Below the pieces are notes generated by a model that was given only the letters and a program-made list of their open reading frames with translations, searched no databases and was not told where the DNA came from. From NCBI GenBank assembly GCA_046346845.1, contig JAXMHH010000005.1, forward strand, positions 124,001-188,000: 64,000 bases of DNA. The letters are read 5' to 3'. Below, piece by piece: positions 49,367-58,274 of this stretch (position 1 is its first letter; each line of letters starts with the position of its first letter). The DNA is from DSSB01 sp046346845 (lineage in GTDB: Bacteria > UBA10199 > DSSB01). A program made the translations under genes and the position numbers.

Positions 49367-49792
49367 TCAAGGAATCGCCGAAGCCTTCTGAATAAGATCG
49401 GCCTTCACGGCAAGACCGAAATCGGTGGGGTTCAAATCCATGCCAAGCCCTTCCGTCTCGGTATTTTTATCCCAAGTTGCCCCGGGCTTGTCCGCGATGA
49501 GGTTGGGGAGACAATAATGGTGGAACGTCCATGCCAGGTAAGGAATGCCAGCCGCATTCGCTTGGGACATCAGGGTCTGCATGTCCTGAACGCTCGCCTT
49601 GTGGAACGGGTCGTTGATGGGACCATATTCGCCGATGACGACCGGGATGCTTTTCCCCGAATTGAGAAACAAAGCATTGAAGTCAGTGGGTGCGTTATAC
49701 ACGTGAGTATGGAATAAGCTCCCGCAAATGTATCCCTTCGTAAAAAGGACGGTCAATGGACCGAAGGATACCATGAAGACCAGGGAAAGCAT
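49367..49792 (-). pseudogene. Truncated GH5 (cellulase-family) glycoside hydrolase
   Basis: The frame encodes the C-terminal part of a glycoside hydrolase family 5 domain: FHTHVYNAPTDFNALF, then IPVVIGEYGPIND with the nucleophile glutamate, and AAGIPYLAWTFHHYCLPNLI. The N-terminal half with the acid/base residues is missing and the first 27 residues look unrelated. Probably an inactive gene fragment. Confidence 0.65.
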
Positions 49793-49920
49793 TGCCTAAT
49801 CGTTGAGTATTTTAGGTTCCGCCTAAAGACGGACAGATACGGCAAACAAAAGGGAGATTTTTGCTCAATTATAGAAACTGGGTAATTGACTTACCCAAAC
49901 TACGACCTGATAATGAAACG

Positions 49921-50778
49921 ATGCGCCTCTTAAATGCGATGGATCGCCCCCTGGTCCTTACGTGTTTGGTTGGCTTGCTAATCTCCTGTAGCTCGAGCAA
50001 CAAAGCCCCCGATACCGAAGGTCTCGCTGGAACCGAAAATTCAACCTCGGGTACTTCTTCGAACTCGAATGCACCGGGCTCCTCTTCCGGCAATATCGTT
50101 AACCGCGTCGAAAAAGCCGGACAAGTTTCCTACAAACTCTATCTGCAACCGGAAGCCAACGCCTCCAACCGTAAGGGTTTGATTTTATTAGGCGCCGGCA
50201 ACGACGAAAACGACCCTTCGACCGGCAGCCTCGATGGCGCCCTCGAAAACAACCTTGCCGGCGAGTTGGCGAAACTGGGCTACGTCGCTGCGATCGTCGC
50301 CTACCGCGACCAGCCTCCGCTGGTTCCCAACGACGGGGGGGCCTCCTGGAACCGAAACAGTGAAATGTTAGCTACTGACATGAGCCAGGTCGCGGACGCG
50401 GTCATCGCTTCCGTCGGTGGCGGACTCAACCGGAGGCGCGTCTTAACCGGCGGAGTTTCCTACGCCACTTATTCGCTTCTTACCAACATCTCGCTCGACA
50501 ACACGCCCCTCTCGGATATTCGGGGTCTCTTGGCCGTATGCGGGGCAACCGGGGATTTTGAGGCCAAGAACTTAAAGATCCCCATCTTTAACCTCAATTG
50601 CTCGGGCAACCCCGAGGGTGATTACAACGGCCAAGCTCTGATCGATCGAATCGACAATCCTAAGCTCAAGGCAGACAGCGGTTTCTTCACAGACCCCAAC
50701 TGCAACAGCCATTGCGGCGGCGCCATGAATACCTGGACCTCCAAGCTCGTCGAGCGCACGCAACTTTGGCTGCCGTAA
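49921..50778 (+). CDS. Putative lipoprotein with alpha/beta-hydrolase-like fold
   Basis: 285 residues (ATG 49939 is an alternative). The lipobox LLISC|SSS is followed by a Ser/Asn/Gly-rich linker (about 30 residues), then a hydrolase-like core: GLILLGAGNDEND, KLGYVAAIVAYRD, a serine in the elbow position RVLTGGVSYATYS (not a classical GxSxG), IPIFNLNCSGNPEGDY and a final HCGGAMNTW whose His could complete a triad. Activity unproven. The start region has weak ribosome-binding signals. Confidence 0.75.
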   Translation: MRLLNAMDRPLVLTCLVGLLISCSSSNKAPDTEGLAGTENSTSGTSSNSNAPGSSSGNIVNRVEKAGQVSYKLYLQPEANASNRKGLILLGAGNDENDPSTGSLDGALENNLAGELAKLGYVAAIVAYRDQPPLVPNDGGASWNRNSEMLATDMSQVADAVIASVGGGLNRRRVLTGGVSYATYSLLTNISLDNTPLSDIRGLLAVCGATGDFEAKNLKIPIFNLNCSGNPEGDYNGQALIDRIDNPKLKADSGFFTDPNCNSHCGGAMNTWTSKLVERTQLWLP

Positions 50779-50887
50779 GAAAAAAGACGGAGGTTGGTTC
50801 TTCGAAAAATTAAGATAAGGAAATAGGCGTTTTAGGAGGACTACTATTTCGACATTTTATTACCTTCTCTTTAGTCGGCGGACTATT

Positions 50888-52195
50888 GTGGCCCTCTATA
50901 GTTTCGGCCCAACCCGCGCCCGCAGGCTATGTGCCTCCACCTCTGCCACCGCCACAGCCCCCGCCGCGGCTCCCGCCGAACCGGAAGCCGCCGAAGGCAC
51001 CTGCCCACGCTTCTATAAAGATCTCTACGAACTTTGCAGCAAAACCTCGGAGGAAATGGGGCTCCATGCCTGCCCTACCGCCGTCCAATACTGCATGAAC
51101 GAGACTTTTTCCTGCTATCGGAGGGCGGGGTGCGCCTTAAGCAAGGACAGCCCCCCAAAAATCGAATGTAATACCCGCACACCGAGTTGCGGCCCCCCGG
51201 ATGTCACGGAACTGATGGCGATATACCGGGGCCGCAACGGCACCTGCGCGCAGCTTCCCCAACCGCTCGACGTTTCGAGTTGTGGCAATGCCGTCACCGA
51301 GCTGGGAGAGACCTGCGACGTGGCGAACAAGGCTGACCAAGTCTCTTGCCCGGCGGACTGCGGCGTCGCCGCCAACACTCGATGTTGGGACGGGCATGTC
51401 GACGCCGGGGAAGAATGCGATGCGGGGATACAAAACGGAAAACTCAGATCGGGTTGCGACCTAGAGTGTAAAAGAATTATGGCGGCTTCCGGCCCCGCGG
51501 GAAACGAGGGCAATCTCTCAACGGCGCCGAATTCGAATTCCTCGAGCCCAAACAATCCCTCTTCGAATACGAGTTCTTCAGGAAATTCCAAGCCATCCTC
51601 TAGCGGCGATACTGGCTCGAGACGGGACAGGAATCCGACGTCGTCCTCGCCCTGGGGAAATATTTTGCAGCCTGCCGTCGGCCCGATGGGACCTCCGGGG
51701 CCTCCCGGCGCAACAGGGCCTGCAGGACCGCAAGGCCCGCCAGGCGTCGCCGGCCCGCCAGGGCCCCCGGGCGCAGCCGGAAGCGGTGGCGGTGGATTTT
51801 CGATTCCTAGCACCGGAACGCCAACCCTGGGGACATACTCGAATGCCTGCCCTCCCGGAACCAAGGTCGTCGGCAGCGACCAGGGCGGTCAAATTCAGCT
51901 TCCAGATGGCCAACCTAAGAGCCAATGCATGATCTATTTTGCAAAACCTTTCGCGAAGGCTCCCGTGTGCATAGCAAACATGGGGGTCAATTACGAGACT
52001 TACTCCGACAGTATTCCGAGCGTGGCAACGACGACTTCCACCAAGTATGTCCGCTTTCTTATCGCCAAACCCGGCAACGAATTTTACAGTCCGATGACGA
52101 TCAACTATTTTTGCTTCGAGGTTCCGGAATCGTCCCCTTATCTCAACAAATTCATCGATAATAGCTGGATGCGGAGCTACTTACTGCCCAAGTGA
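50888..52195 (+). CDS. Collagen-like, cysteine-rich exported protein (N-terminus probably frameshifted)
   Basis: 435 residues from GTG 50888. Residues 38-195 are Cys-rich, with DUF4215-like turns (SSCGNAVTELGETCD, CWDGHVDAGEECDAG). A Ser/Asn-rich linker leads to about 13 Gly-X-Y triplets (GPMGPPGPPGATGPAGPQGP and on, near residues 268-306). A C-terminal domain of about 120 residues follows, with paired cysteines (CMIYFAKPFAKAPVCIANMG). The expected signal peptide (FITFSLVGGLLWPSIVSAQP) is encoded just upstream in another frame, while AGGAGG followed by ATT at 50846 is in the body frame. The N-terminus is therefore uncertain. Likely a surface fibre or adhesin. In operon with 52199. Confidence 0.78.
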   Translation: MALYSFGPTRARRLCASTSATATAPAAAPAEPEAAEGTCPRFYKDLYELCSKTSEEMGLHACPTAVQYCMNETFSCYRRAGCALSKDSPPKIECNTRTPSCGPPDVTELMAIYRGRNGTCAQLPQPLDVSSCGNAVTELGETCDVANKADQVSCPADCGVAANTRCWDGHVDAGEECDAGIQNGKLRSGCDLECKRIMAASGPAGNEGNLSTAPNSNSSSPNNPSSNTSSSGNSKPSSSGDTGSRRDRNPTSSSPWGNILQPAVGPMGPPGPPGATGPAGPQGPPGVAGPPGPPGAAGSGGGGFSIPSTGTPTLGTYSNACPPGTKVVGSDQGGQIQLPDGQPKSQCMIYFAKPFAKAPVCIANMGVNYETYSDSIPSVATTTSTKYVRFLIAKPGNEFYSPMTINYFCFEVPESSPYLNKFIDNSWMRSYLLPK

Positions 52196-52198
52196 GGA

Positions 52199-52867
52199 AT
52201 GATGAAAATCAAAACCAATGTAACGTGGATTTTATCGCTAGCCTGGCTACTCGCCACGCCCGCGGCGCAGGGGCAGGAGGCCTCCAAATCGTCTGCCGCC
52301 GATCTTTGCGCCTCGCCCCGCTTTGAGGAGATTATCGCGGCCATCGAGTGCAAACGCATCGCTTGTCCCGATCCTGACGGGGCAAAGGATTATCTCTATG
52401 TAAGGGCCTGCACCGAGGTCGATCCGGAGGCGGCGAATCTGGTACCCGCGATCAGCGCAAGGGATGACGGAAATTTCAATACCCAGCGGACTGTCTTTCG
52501 TCGGATTAACGAAAGCTACGACCTCATCGAGGTCTTGGATGTCACCCGCTTTGAGAAGCCCGTCAAAACGACGACCCTACCGCCTTGCGATTGCCTCGCC
52601 AAGATCGCCACCAAGACCCAATGTAAGGTCGAACTGTGCCCAAAGGAAAATCCAATCCCTCCTCCTGCCAATCCCCGGCCTGCAGACGATGCGCGAACCG
52701 AGCCGCCCGAGAAAGAGGTCGTGCCGACAGGATCCTCACCGTCTCTGCAAGGCGGAAATTTTTGCGCTCTCGACTCACGCAGCCCGGCGCCTGGCAGCGG
52801 GTGGATTTGGATGTTTATGCCCTTCGGTAGCGGGCTTTGGCTCTTGAGACGGCGCCGCATCTCTTGA
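52199..52867 (+). CDS. Exported Cys-rich protein with Cys-type C-terminal anchor
   Basis: 222 residues. Signal peptide ends near TPAAQGQEA. The body has several cysteine pairs (ECKRIACPDPDG, PPCDCLAKIATKTQCKVELC) and a Pro-rich spacer. The tail NFCALDSRSPAPG, a hydrophobic segment and RRRRIS resembles the tails of the proteins at 14119 and 45938. It starts 3 bp after the collagen-like gene, so the two are probably co-expressed and displayed together. Confidence 0.78.
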   Translation: MMKIKTNVTWILSLAWLLATPAAQGQEASKSSAADLCASPRFEEIIAAIECKRIACPDPDGAKDYLYVRACTEVDPEAANLVPAISARDDGNFNTQRTVFRRINESYDLIEVLDVTRFEKPVKTTTLPPCDCLAKIATKTQCKVELCPKENPIPPPANPRPADDARTEPPEKEVVPTGSSPSLQGGNFCALDSRSPAPGSGWIWMFMPFGSGLWLLRRRRIS

Positions 52868-52905
52868 TCCCCGGCTCCAGCATTCGAATATTCCAAAGAA
52901 GACGG

Positions 52906-52948
52906 TCGAACGACGGTTAATCGAACGGTTAAGAAATCGAACAGTTAA
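52906..52948 (+). repeat. Three short direct repeats TCGAAC(GAC)RGTTAA
   Basis: TCGAACGACGGTTAA (52906-52920), TCGAACGGTTAA (52921-52932) and TCGAACAGTTAA (52937-52948). They follow the exported-protein gene and precede the activator sites at 53009. Could be a protein-binding array or replication slippage. Confidence 0.6.
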
Positions 52949-53008
52949 GTAATTTCTTTTGCTCCGTTTGTAATTTCCCGCTCCGCTGTCGCGATGAGAC
53001 CCCGCGAA

Positions 53009-53041
53009 ACAGCTTGTGCGAATTCCAGTCACAGCTTGTGC
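53009..53041 (+). promoter_or_regulatory. Paired 11-bp activator sites upstream of the 1680-aa gene
   Basis: ACAGCTTGTGC occurs twice, identical, at 53009-53019 and 53031-53041, 22 bp apart. The nearer site starts 85 bp before the -24 element at 53116. Confidence 0.8.
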
Positions 53042-53115
53042 AGGTTTGAAAGGGCAGTGGGGCTTTGCCCGAAAATTGAACAAACATAACAACCGACTTT
53101 TTTTCAACCTTCCGT

Positions 53116-53131
53116 TGGCATCAGCTTTGCT
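53116..53131 (+). promoter_or_regulatory. Sigma54 promoter of the 1680-aa gene
   Basis: TGGCATCAGCTTTGCT with GG-N10-GC. The predicted transcript starts near 53143, leaving a leader of about 16 nt that still contains GGGAGG before the ATG at 53159. Confidence 0.88.
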
Positions 53132-53158
53132 TTTGGTCCCCCTGGTTAGGGAGGCTAA

Positions 53159-56100
53159 ATGCCAGAAGTTCAAAAATCCGGCCCGACTTTTGACTTGAGG
53201 AGTCTCCTGCTTCAGGACTCCCAAGTGCCTAAGGAAAAATTGCCCTACGGTTTGCCGGAGGATCCCTTTTCCGCGAGTGGCCCCCTATTGGATTCTAGCA
53301 AATTGATCCGCGCCGGTTTGACGCTGATCCAGGCGACGCCGACCGGTCTGGCGCTGACGAGCATCATTCATAAATTTAAGGCCTCGAAGCCGGTTGAGGG
53401 CAAAGACGTCCTGAAGTTGGAACGCGAGCTGCGGGGGCAACTCGGCCAAATTGCGAAGCTGGTCCAAGCGAATCGATTCGCCGAGGCGGAATCGGCCTTG
53501 AAAAAGCTCAATCAAGAGTTTTTCCTGGACGAGAAGTCCGCGCTTCACCTCGATAAGAGCTCCCAAAACTATTCGGTCCTGTTGGCAAAGGGGAACTTGC
53601 TGCGCGCCGAGATATATTTGAGCCTGGGCAAGGCCGAGCGCGCCCTCGAGGTCTATCGCAAGGTCTACACCTACCTCGATACCGCGCTGCAGAACGATCC
53701 CAAAAACGCCGAGCTGTTTTCCCTGCGGGTCTTTGCCCACCAAGCCCTCGCCGAAGGGGAGACGGACGCCGGTAAGAAGCTGTTCCACCAGGCCCACCTG
53801 GCTTTAATTCAGGGGCGGCATGCCGAGGCCCAATTGCTGTTGCGGGACTTTGTCGCCAAGGCCGCCGATACCAAGGATCCCGAAACGATTCGCTTTCGCG
53901 CGGAGACGCGCCTCTGCCTGCGCGGCTACGCCCTCGGGGCGATCGCCAAGCTGAGCCTGCAAAACGCAAGTCTTCCCCACCCGGAACAAGCATCCACAGC
54001 CCAACTATTGGGGAGGCTCCAGGAGATCCTGCAAGCGGGCCAGGCCGATACCCTCGAGGCGGCCTTGAGTTTGACCCCCGCGGGGGCGATGTATCTCGAT
54101 TCGGAAAAAGCTCCCCGGGTGGCCCAGGGTTTCTCCCTCGTCTTGGATCAGCCGGGGGTCTCCGAGGTCCGGATCGAAGGCGGTACCCTGGAGGTACCGT
54201 CTCAAGGTTATCCGGCGAACTGCAAGCTGCATTTCGGCAAGGCGGGCGGTTATCTCAAGACCGCGGACGGAAAGACCTATCACCTCATGCCCAGCCCTCA
54301 GGGCCGTGAAATTCTCTTGCAGAAGGGGATCCTCGATACCTCCACCCTGGTGGAGGGAAGGGATTACCTCCAGGACAAGAGCCTGGGGAAGACAGCCTCG
54401 ACCCCGAACGCCAAAAAGGACGAGATTTTCGCCTTGCTTTTAGGAATGGAGACCCAGGCGGGGCTGGAGAAACTCCAGAATCCCGGAGGCCGCGAATTCC
54501 TCCTCGCCTCCGCCAAGCGCCTGCGGGCGGAGAACGCCCCGCAGCTGGCCGGGGAGATCTTGGAGTCACTCTTCCAAACGGAGCTGCAACAGGCCCTGGC
54601 GGCGATCCCACCGGAACAACTCCGTCGTATCAAGTCCCTGGCGGATAGCAAGCGACCCGCCTTGGAGAAGCAGCTGATAGCCCAGCTGGAGCGGGAGAAG
54701 AAAAGGCACCCGGAGCAGTTTGCCAAAACCTATCCCAGTGCTTGGCCCACCGAACAACAATTCCAGGTGATGGTCGCCGAGACTTGCAACCGGGGGATCG
54801 AGCAGGAGATCCGCAAGCTGGCCTTTCAGAAGATCGACGGCTGGAAGAAGTCGGGATGGATCTTTGCACAAGACCCCCTCGCGAAAGAGGCTTGGGAAAG
54901 CTATGAGAACATGCTGAACCCTTGCGACTGGTCGACTACGATCTCCGACCAGGAGTGGAACGCCCTGCCCGCGCAAGTCCTCCAAGAGGCCGCGATCGCG
55001 ATGGCGACGGTGGGGGTTGGGAGCCTGGTCAGCGCGGGGCTTCGCGGCAGCCGGGCCATTCGGGCCTTGTTGGCCGCTACCTCGGAAGGTAGCGCCGCGG
55101 AGTTTGGGATCGAGGCCGCGCTGTGGGGGACGCGGGTGACCGCGGAAGGCGCGGTGATGCTGAAGATGTCGGGCGAAACCCTGAGCCTGAAGAATCTCGG
55201 CCACAACATGCTGACGATGGCGATCTTCCACGGGGGCGGCAGGCTGTGGCACTCGGTCTCGGAGATGCTAGCGGTGGACGTGGCCAGCATCCAAACCGCC
55301 CAGGCCTTTGGCCAGTCGACGGTCGGCAAGCAGGCGATCCATCAACTGGGAGCGATCGCGACGCCGACGGCGATCTCGATCGGCGCGGATCTCGTCCAAG
55401 GCGGGGATCTTACCGCCAAGACGGCTTTGGTACATGCCTTGAAGATGGCCGGATTTCACCTTGCCGGTATTGGCTTCCAGGCGCTCACCGATGGTTATTT
55501 TCAAAAACTCGAAGCCAAGGCTCGAGTTGAGGTCGCAGCTGCACGGTTGACTCCTCCTGAGAGCGCTCCCGAATCCCCTTTCAACCCCTACGCGAAGCCG
55601 GCGATGAGCTTCAGCCTGGGGGCGGCGCTTGTCGGGGCGACCGATGCCGCGAAGCCTAGGGCCGTTGCGGATCTCACCCTGGTCGGATTGGGTGCGGCAG
55701 CCGTGGGATCGCTTTTGGCCTGGGGAATCGCAAAGCTAAGGGCGCGCGGTTCCGTTACGGAAACGCCTCTGCTGGAATTGCAAAGATATCGGCGAGAAAT
55801 CGATTCGACCGATCCTGTCGCCTTAGGGAGGCAAGCGAGCCAGGCGGAGAAATATCTGCTCGAAGCGGGAAAGTATGGACCGAACCAAAATTTGTCGCTG
55901 GCGGTCGAGTCGGTGGGGTTTCTAGAGGCGGCCCTCCCGCGCCTGGCTCCTAAGGATCGCACGAAGATCCTGCTCGCTGTTTGGGGGCTGCTCTGCGAAA
56001 AATATGTCAGCCACCCGGCCTTGTTGATGCCGATATTACAAAAATCATTCCGTCATCTCGATGCGGAAGGCATTTCGACCATAGCGAAGACGGCTTTGCC

Positions 56101-58201
56101 TGGTCTGCGATATCGGCCGGAGCTGATGATGAGAACGCTATTTCTCTTCCAGGGGCTTTTGCCGCTTTTGCCAGAGGGACGCCGAACAGAAATATTGGAA
56201 AAAATCGAGTCAGTCTGCCGCGAACGGTCCGCGGAGATCATGGATTTTCAAAATTTCCATCGAGGGAATTGGGGTGACCTGAAAACCTTCGCGAGATTCC
56301 TCGGCGAACGTGCCGCAGCACAAGGATACACCCATGAAATAGGGATCTACCGGATGAGCGGGGCGGCTCAGGCTTTACACGCGGAAGATCCGGCGGAACT
56401 TGCCGAAGCCTGGTTTCGGTATAAGAATCCACAAGAATCCTTAACGGAATTGAAAGCCTTTGCCCTAGGTTTAACGGGGAAAAGAAAATTCAATTTGCCC
56501 TGGGACAGGAAATTGTTGGCCTCTCTCCGGGAAGCGGAAGAGCTGCAGGTATTTTTCGCCCCAGAATTCCAGGTACTCCCTCCCAGCGCAGGCCCCGTCC
56601 GACGCTTGGAAGCCCTGCAACCTTACCTTGAGGAGGGAGATGCCTGGATCCGCACCCTGACGCCGGAGCTGATTATGGATCGGCTGGTCAGGGCAGGAGA
56701 AGCCTTTCCTGGGCCTGGAGGCCTAGGGGGGAAAGCTGCCGAGCCTTACCTGAGAAAAATCGGGTCCGGGCTCTATCCAGAAACACATAACCAGCATTCG
56801 GATCCCCTGGCCCCGGCCGGCAAACCGATGCCCGAGATTTCCGAGCGACCGGAGGACCTCGTCTCGAAAATCAAGTTGGTCCAGGACTTGCCGGCCCAAC
56901 CAAAGCGGACGCAATTTCCCTTCAAAGCCGCCGGCGAAATCGAGATCCCCGGCTTTCACTTCCCAAAGGGAAGCGTCGCCCACTTCACGAAAGGCGGGCT
57001 CGGGATTTGGGTCACCACCAGCCGAGAATTCGACTTTCACGGCATCCGAATCCCCGACGACAGTGTGTTTCACTTCGACAAGGCGGGGAATTTCCTCCTG
57101 TTGCAGCATAGCGCTGAGGAAAATCTCACCAAACTTATCGAGGCTGCTTTGAAAGGCACTCCGCTGGATCTCGACCAGCAAATCCTCCAAAGCTGGGGCC
57201 ATGAGGACACCGCGCAATCCTGGATGAAACTACAAGAGGCCTTGCCCAGCATTTCTCCGGAAAAACGCCTCCCGCTCGTCGTGAAGGCCTGGGAACGGCT
57301 TCGGTCGGCGGATATTTGGAGCACGGTTCATGCCCTCGTGTCCCTGCCCAATCTTTTTTCTTATCTCAGCTACCTTGACCAAAAAATACTCCTCTCGCGG
57401 GTTGAAGCTGGCCTGAAGGATGAAGATCCGGAGGTCAGGGCCGAAATCACCTCAGGCCTGAAGAATCTCATCCCTCACCTCGACCGGAAGGACCGCCCGC
57501 CTCGGGTAACGAAAATCGAAGCATTGCTCCGCGATCATGCTTGGCTGGTCCGCGCCAATGCAGTCAAGTCCTTGGGAGAGCTCGTGCTGTATCTCGATCC
57601 TGCGGAACGTTCAGCCGTGCTGGAAAAGATCCGCACCCTCTTGCACGATCCGCATGAGGCGGTACGAGCCACGGTCGCCGACGTCTTAGCCCATTGGGAG
57701 ACGGAGGACGGAAATGGAGGCGCACTCCATTCCATCGGACTCGGTGCCCTTGGAGCCTCGCTGGTGGGCCTCACCGAGGGCGCAGGCCCCTTAGCGGCGT
57801 TGAAAAATGCCTGGAACGGTTTCGCCGAGCTTCCCACGGAAGTGAAAGCAGCAATCGTGGGGGTCAATGGCCTGGTGCTGGCCATGCATCTCCACTACCA
57901 TCTTTTTCATAAGCCCAAAATTCGCGCGGTGATGAAAGAAGCCGTCGTCGAGCTCTGGCCCGACAAAGTCGATGCGACGCGCCTGCCTCAAGAGATCCGC
58001 CTGAACCCGACCCAATTGGCCGACTTCGCCAAGGGCCATTTCCGCAAAGATTTCGACATCGGCGGCCGGAAGTTCACCGATATCACCCTGCAGCGGGATG
58101 CTGAAATAGGACCTTTCACCTGGTTGCCCAAGGGCTTGACCCTCCGCTTCAATCAGGATGGGGTATTTATCCTGATCGTGAAGGACGCGGCCGGTCAATA
58201 G
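53159..58201 (+). CDS. Giant 1680-aa protein (TPR, beta domain, hydrophobic core, HEAT repeats)
   Basis: Approximate residues: 75-240 TPR-like (AERALEVYRKVYTYLDTALQ); 330-420 beta domain (VSEVRIEGGTLEVPSQGYPA); 420-610 helical; 610-800 hydrophobic Ala/Gly core (AIAMATVGVGSLVSAGLRGS); 815-870 a hydrophobic stretch; 880-1190 helical; 1255-1325 beta repeats (FHFPKGSVAHFTKGG, IRIPDDSVFHFDKAG); 1380-1515 HEAT-like repeats (EDPEVRAEITSGLKNLIPHL); 1520-1590 a second hydrophobic region; and a last beta repeat (LPKGLTLRFNQDGVF). No signal peptide. The first 800 residues are homologous to the 3629-aa protein. GGGAGG precedes the ATG. Sigma54-driven. Function unknown. Confidence 0.9.
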   Translation: MPEVQKSGPTFDLRSLLLQDSQVPKEKLPYGLPEDPFSASGPLLDSSKLIRAGLTLIQATPTGLALTSIIHKFKASKPVEGKDVLKLERELRGQLGQIAKLVQANRFAEAESALKKLNQEFFLDEKSALHLDKSSQNYSVLLAKGNLLRAEIYLSLGKAERALEVYRKVYTYLDTALQNDPKNAELFSLRVFAHQALAEGETDAGKKLFHQAHLALIQGRHAEAQLLLRDFVAKAADTKDPETIRFRAETRLCLRGYALGAIAKLSLQNASLPHPEQASTAQLLGRLQEILQAGQADTLEAALSLTPAGAMYLDSEKAPRVAQGFSLVLDQPGVSEVRIEGGTLEVPSQGYPANCKLHFGKAGGYLKTADGKTYHLMPSPQGREILLQKGILDTSTLVEGRDYLQDKSLGKTASTPNAKKDEIFALLLGMETQAGLEKLQNPGGREFLLASAKRLRAENAPQLAGEILESLFQTELQQALAAIPPEQLRRIKSLADSKRPALEKQLIAQLEREKKRHPEQFAKTYPSAWPTEQQFQVMVAETCNRGIEQEIRKLAFQKIDGWKKSGWIFAQDPLAKEAWESYENMLNPCDWSTTISDQEWNALPAQVLQEAAIAMATVGVGSLVSAGLRGSRAIRALLAATSEGSAAEFGIEAALWGTRVTAEGAVMLKMSGETLSLKNLGHNMLTMAIFHGGGRLWHSVSEMLAVDVASIQTAQAFGQSTVGKQAIHQLGAIATPTAISIGADLVQGGDLTAKTALVHALKMAGFHLAGIGFQALTDGYFQKLEAKARVEVAAARLTPPESAPESPFNPYAKPAMSFSLGAALVGATDAAKPRAVADLTLVGLGAAAVGSLLAWGIAKLRARGSVTETPLLELQRYRREIDSTDPVALGRQASQAEKYLLEAGKYGPNQNLSLAVESVGFLEAALPRLAPKDRTKILLAVWGLLCEKYVSHPALLMPILQKSFRHLDAEGISTIAKTALPGLRYRPELMMRTLFLFQGLLPLLPEGRRTEILEKIESVCRERSAEIMDFQNFHRGNWGDLKTFARFLGERAAAQGYTHEIGIYRMSGAAQALHAEDPAELAEAWFRYKNPQESLTELKAFALGLTGKRKFNLPWDRKLLASLREAEELQVFFAPEFQVLPPSAGPVRRLEALQPYLEEGDAWIRTLTPELIMDRLVRAGEAFPGPGGLGGKAAEPYLRKIGSGLYPETHNQHSDPLAPAGKPMPEISERPEDLVSKIKLVQDLPAQPKRTQFPFKAAGEIEIPGFHFPKGSVAHFTKGGLGIWVTTSREFDFHGIRIPDDSVFHFDKAGNFLLLQHSAEENLTKLIEAALKGTPLDLDQQILQSWGHEDTAQSWMKLQEALPSISPEKRLPLVVKAWERLRSADIWSTVHALVSLPNLFSYLSYLDQKILLSRVEAGLKDEDPEVRAEITSGLKNLIPHLDRKDRPPRVTKIEALLRDHAWLVRANAVKSLGELVLYLDPAERSAVLEKIRTLLHDPHEAVRATVADVLAHWETEDGNGGALHSIGLGALGASLVGLTEGAGPLAALKNAWNGFAELPTEVKAAIVGVNGLVLAMHLHYHLFHKPKIRAVMKEAVVELWPDKVDATRLPQEIRLNPTQLADFAKGHFRKDFDIGGRKFTDITLQRDAEIGPFTWLPKGLTLRFNQDGVFILIVKDAAGQ

Positions 58202-58274
58202 ACAGCTCCAAAAGGACGGATACAGCCGAACCACAACCAAAATTTTCCCGGATCGAAAAATTTGGAGAATCTCC

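Noticed and set aside
49162..49792. Insertion sequence or integron scar
   Set aside because: No transposase, terminal inverted repeat or target duplication could be found around the gene fragments.
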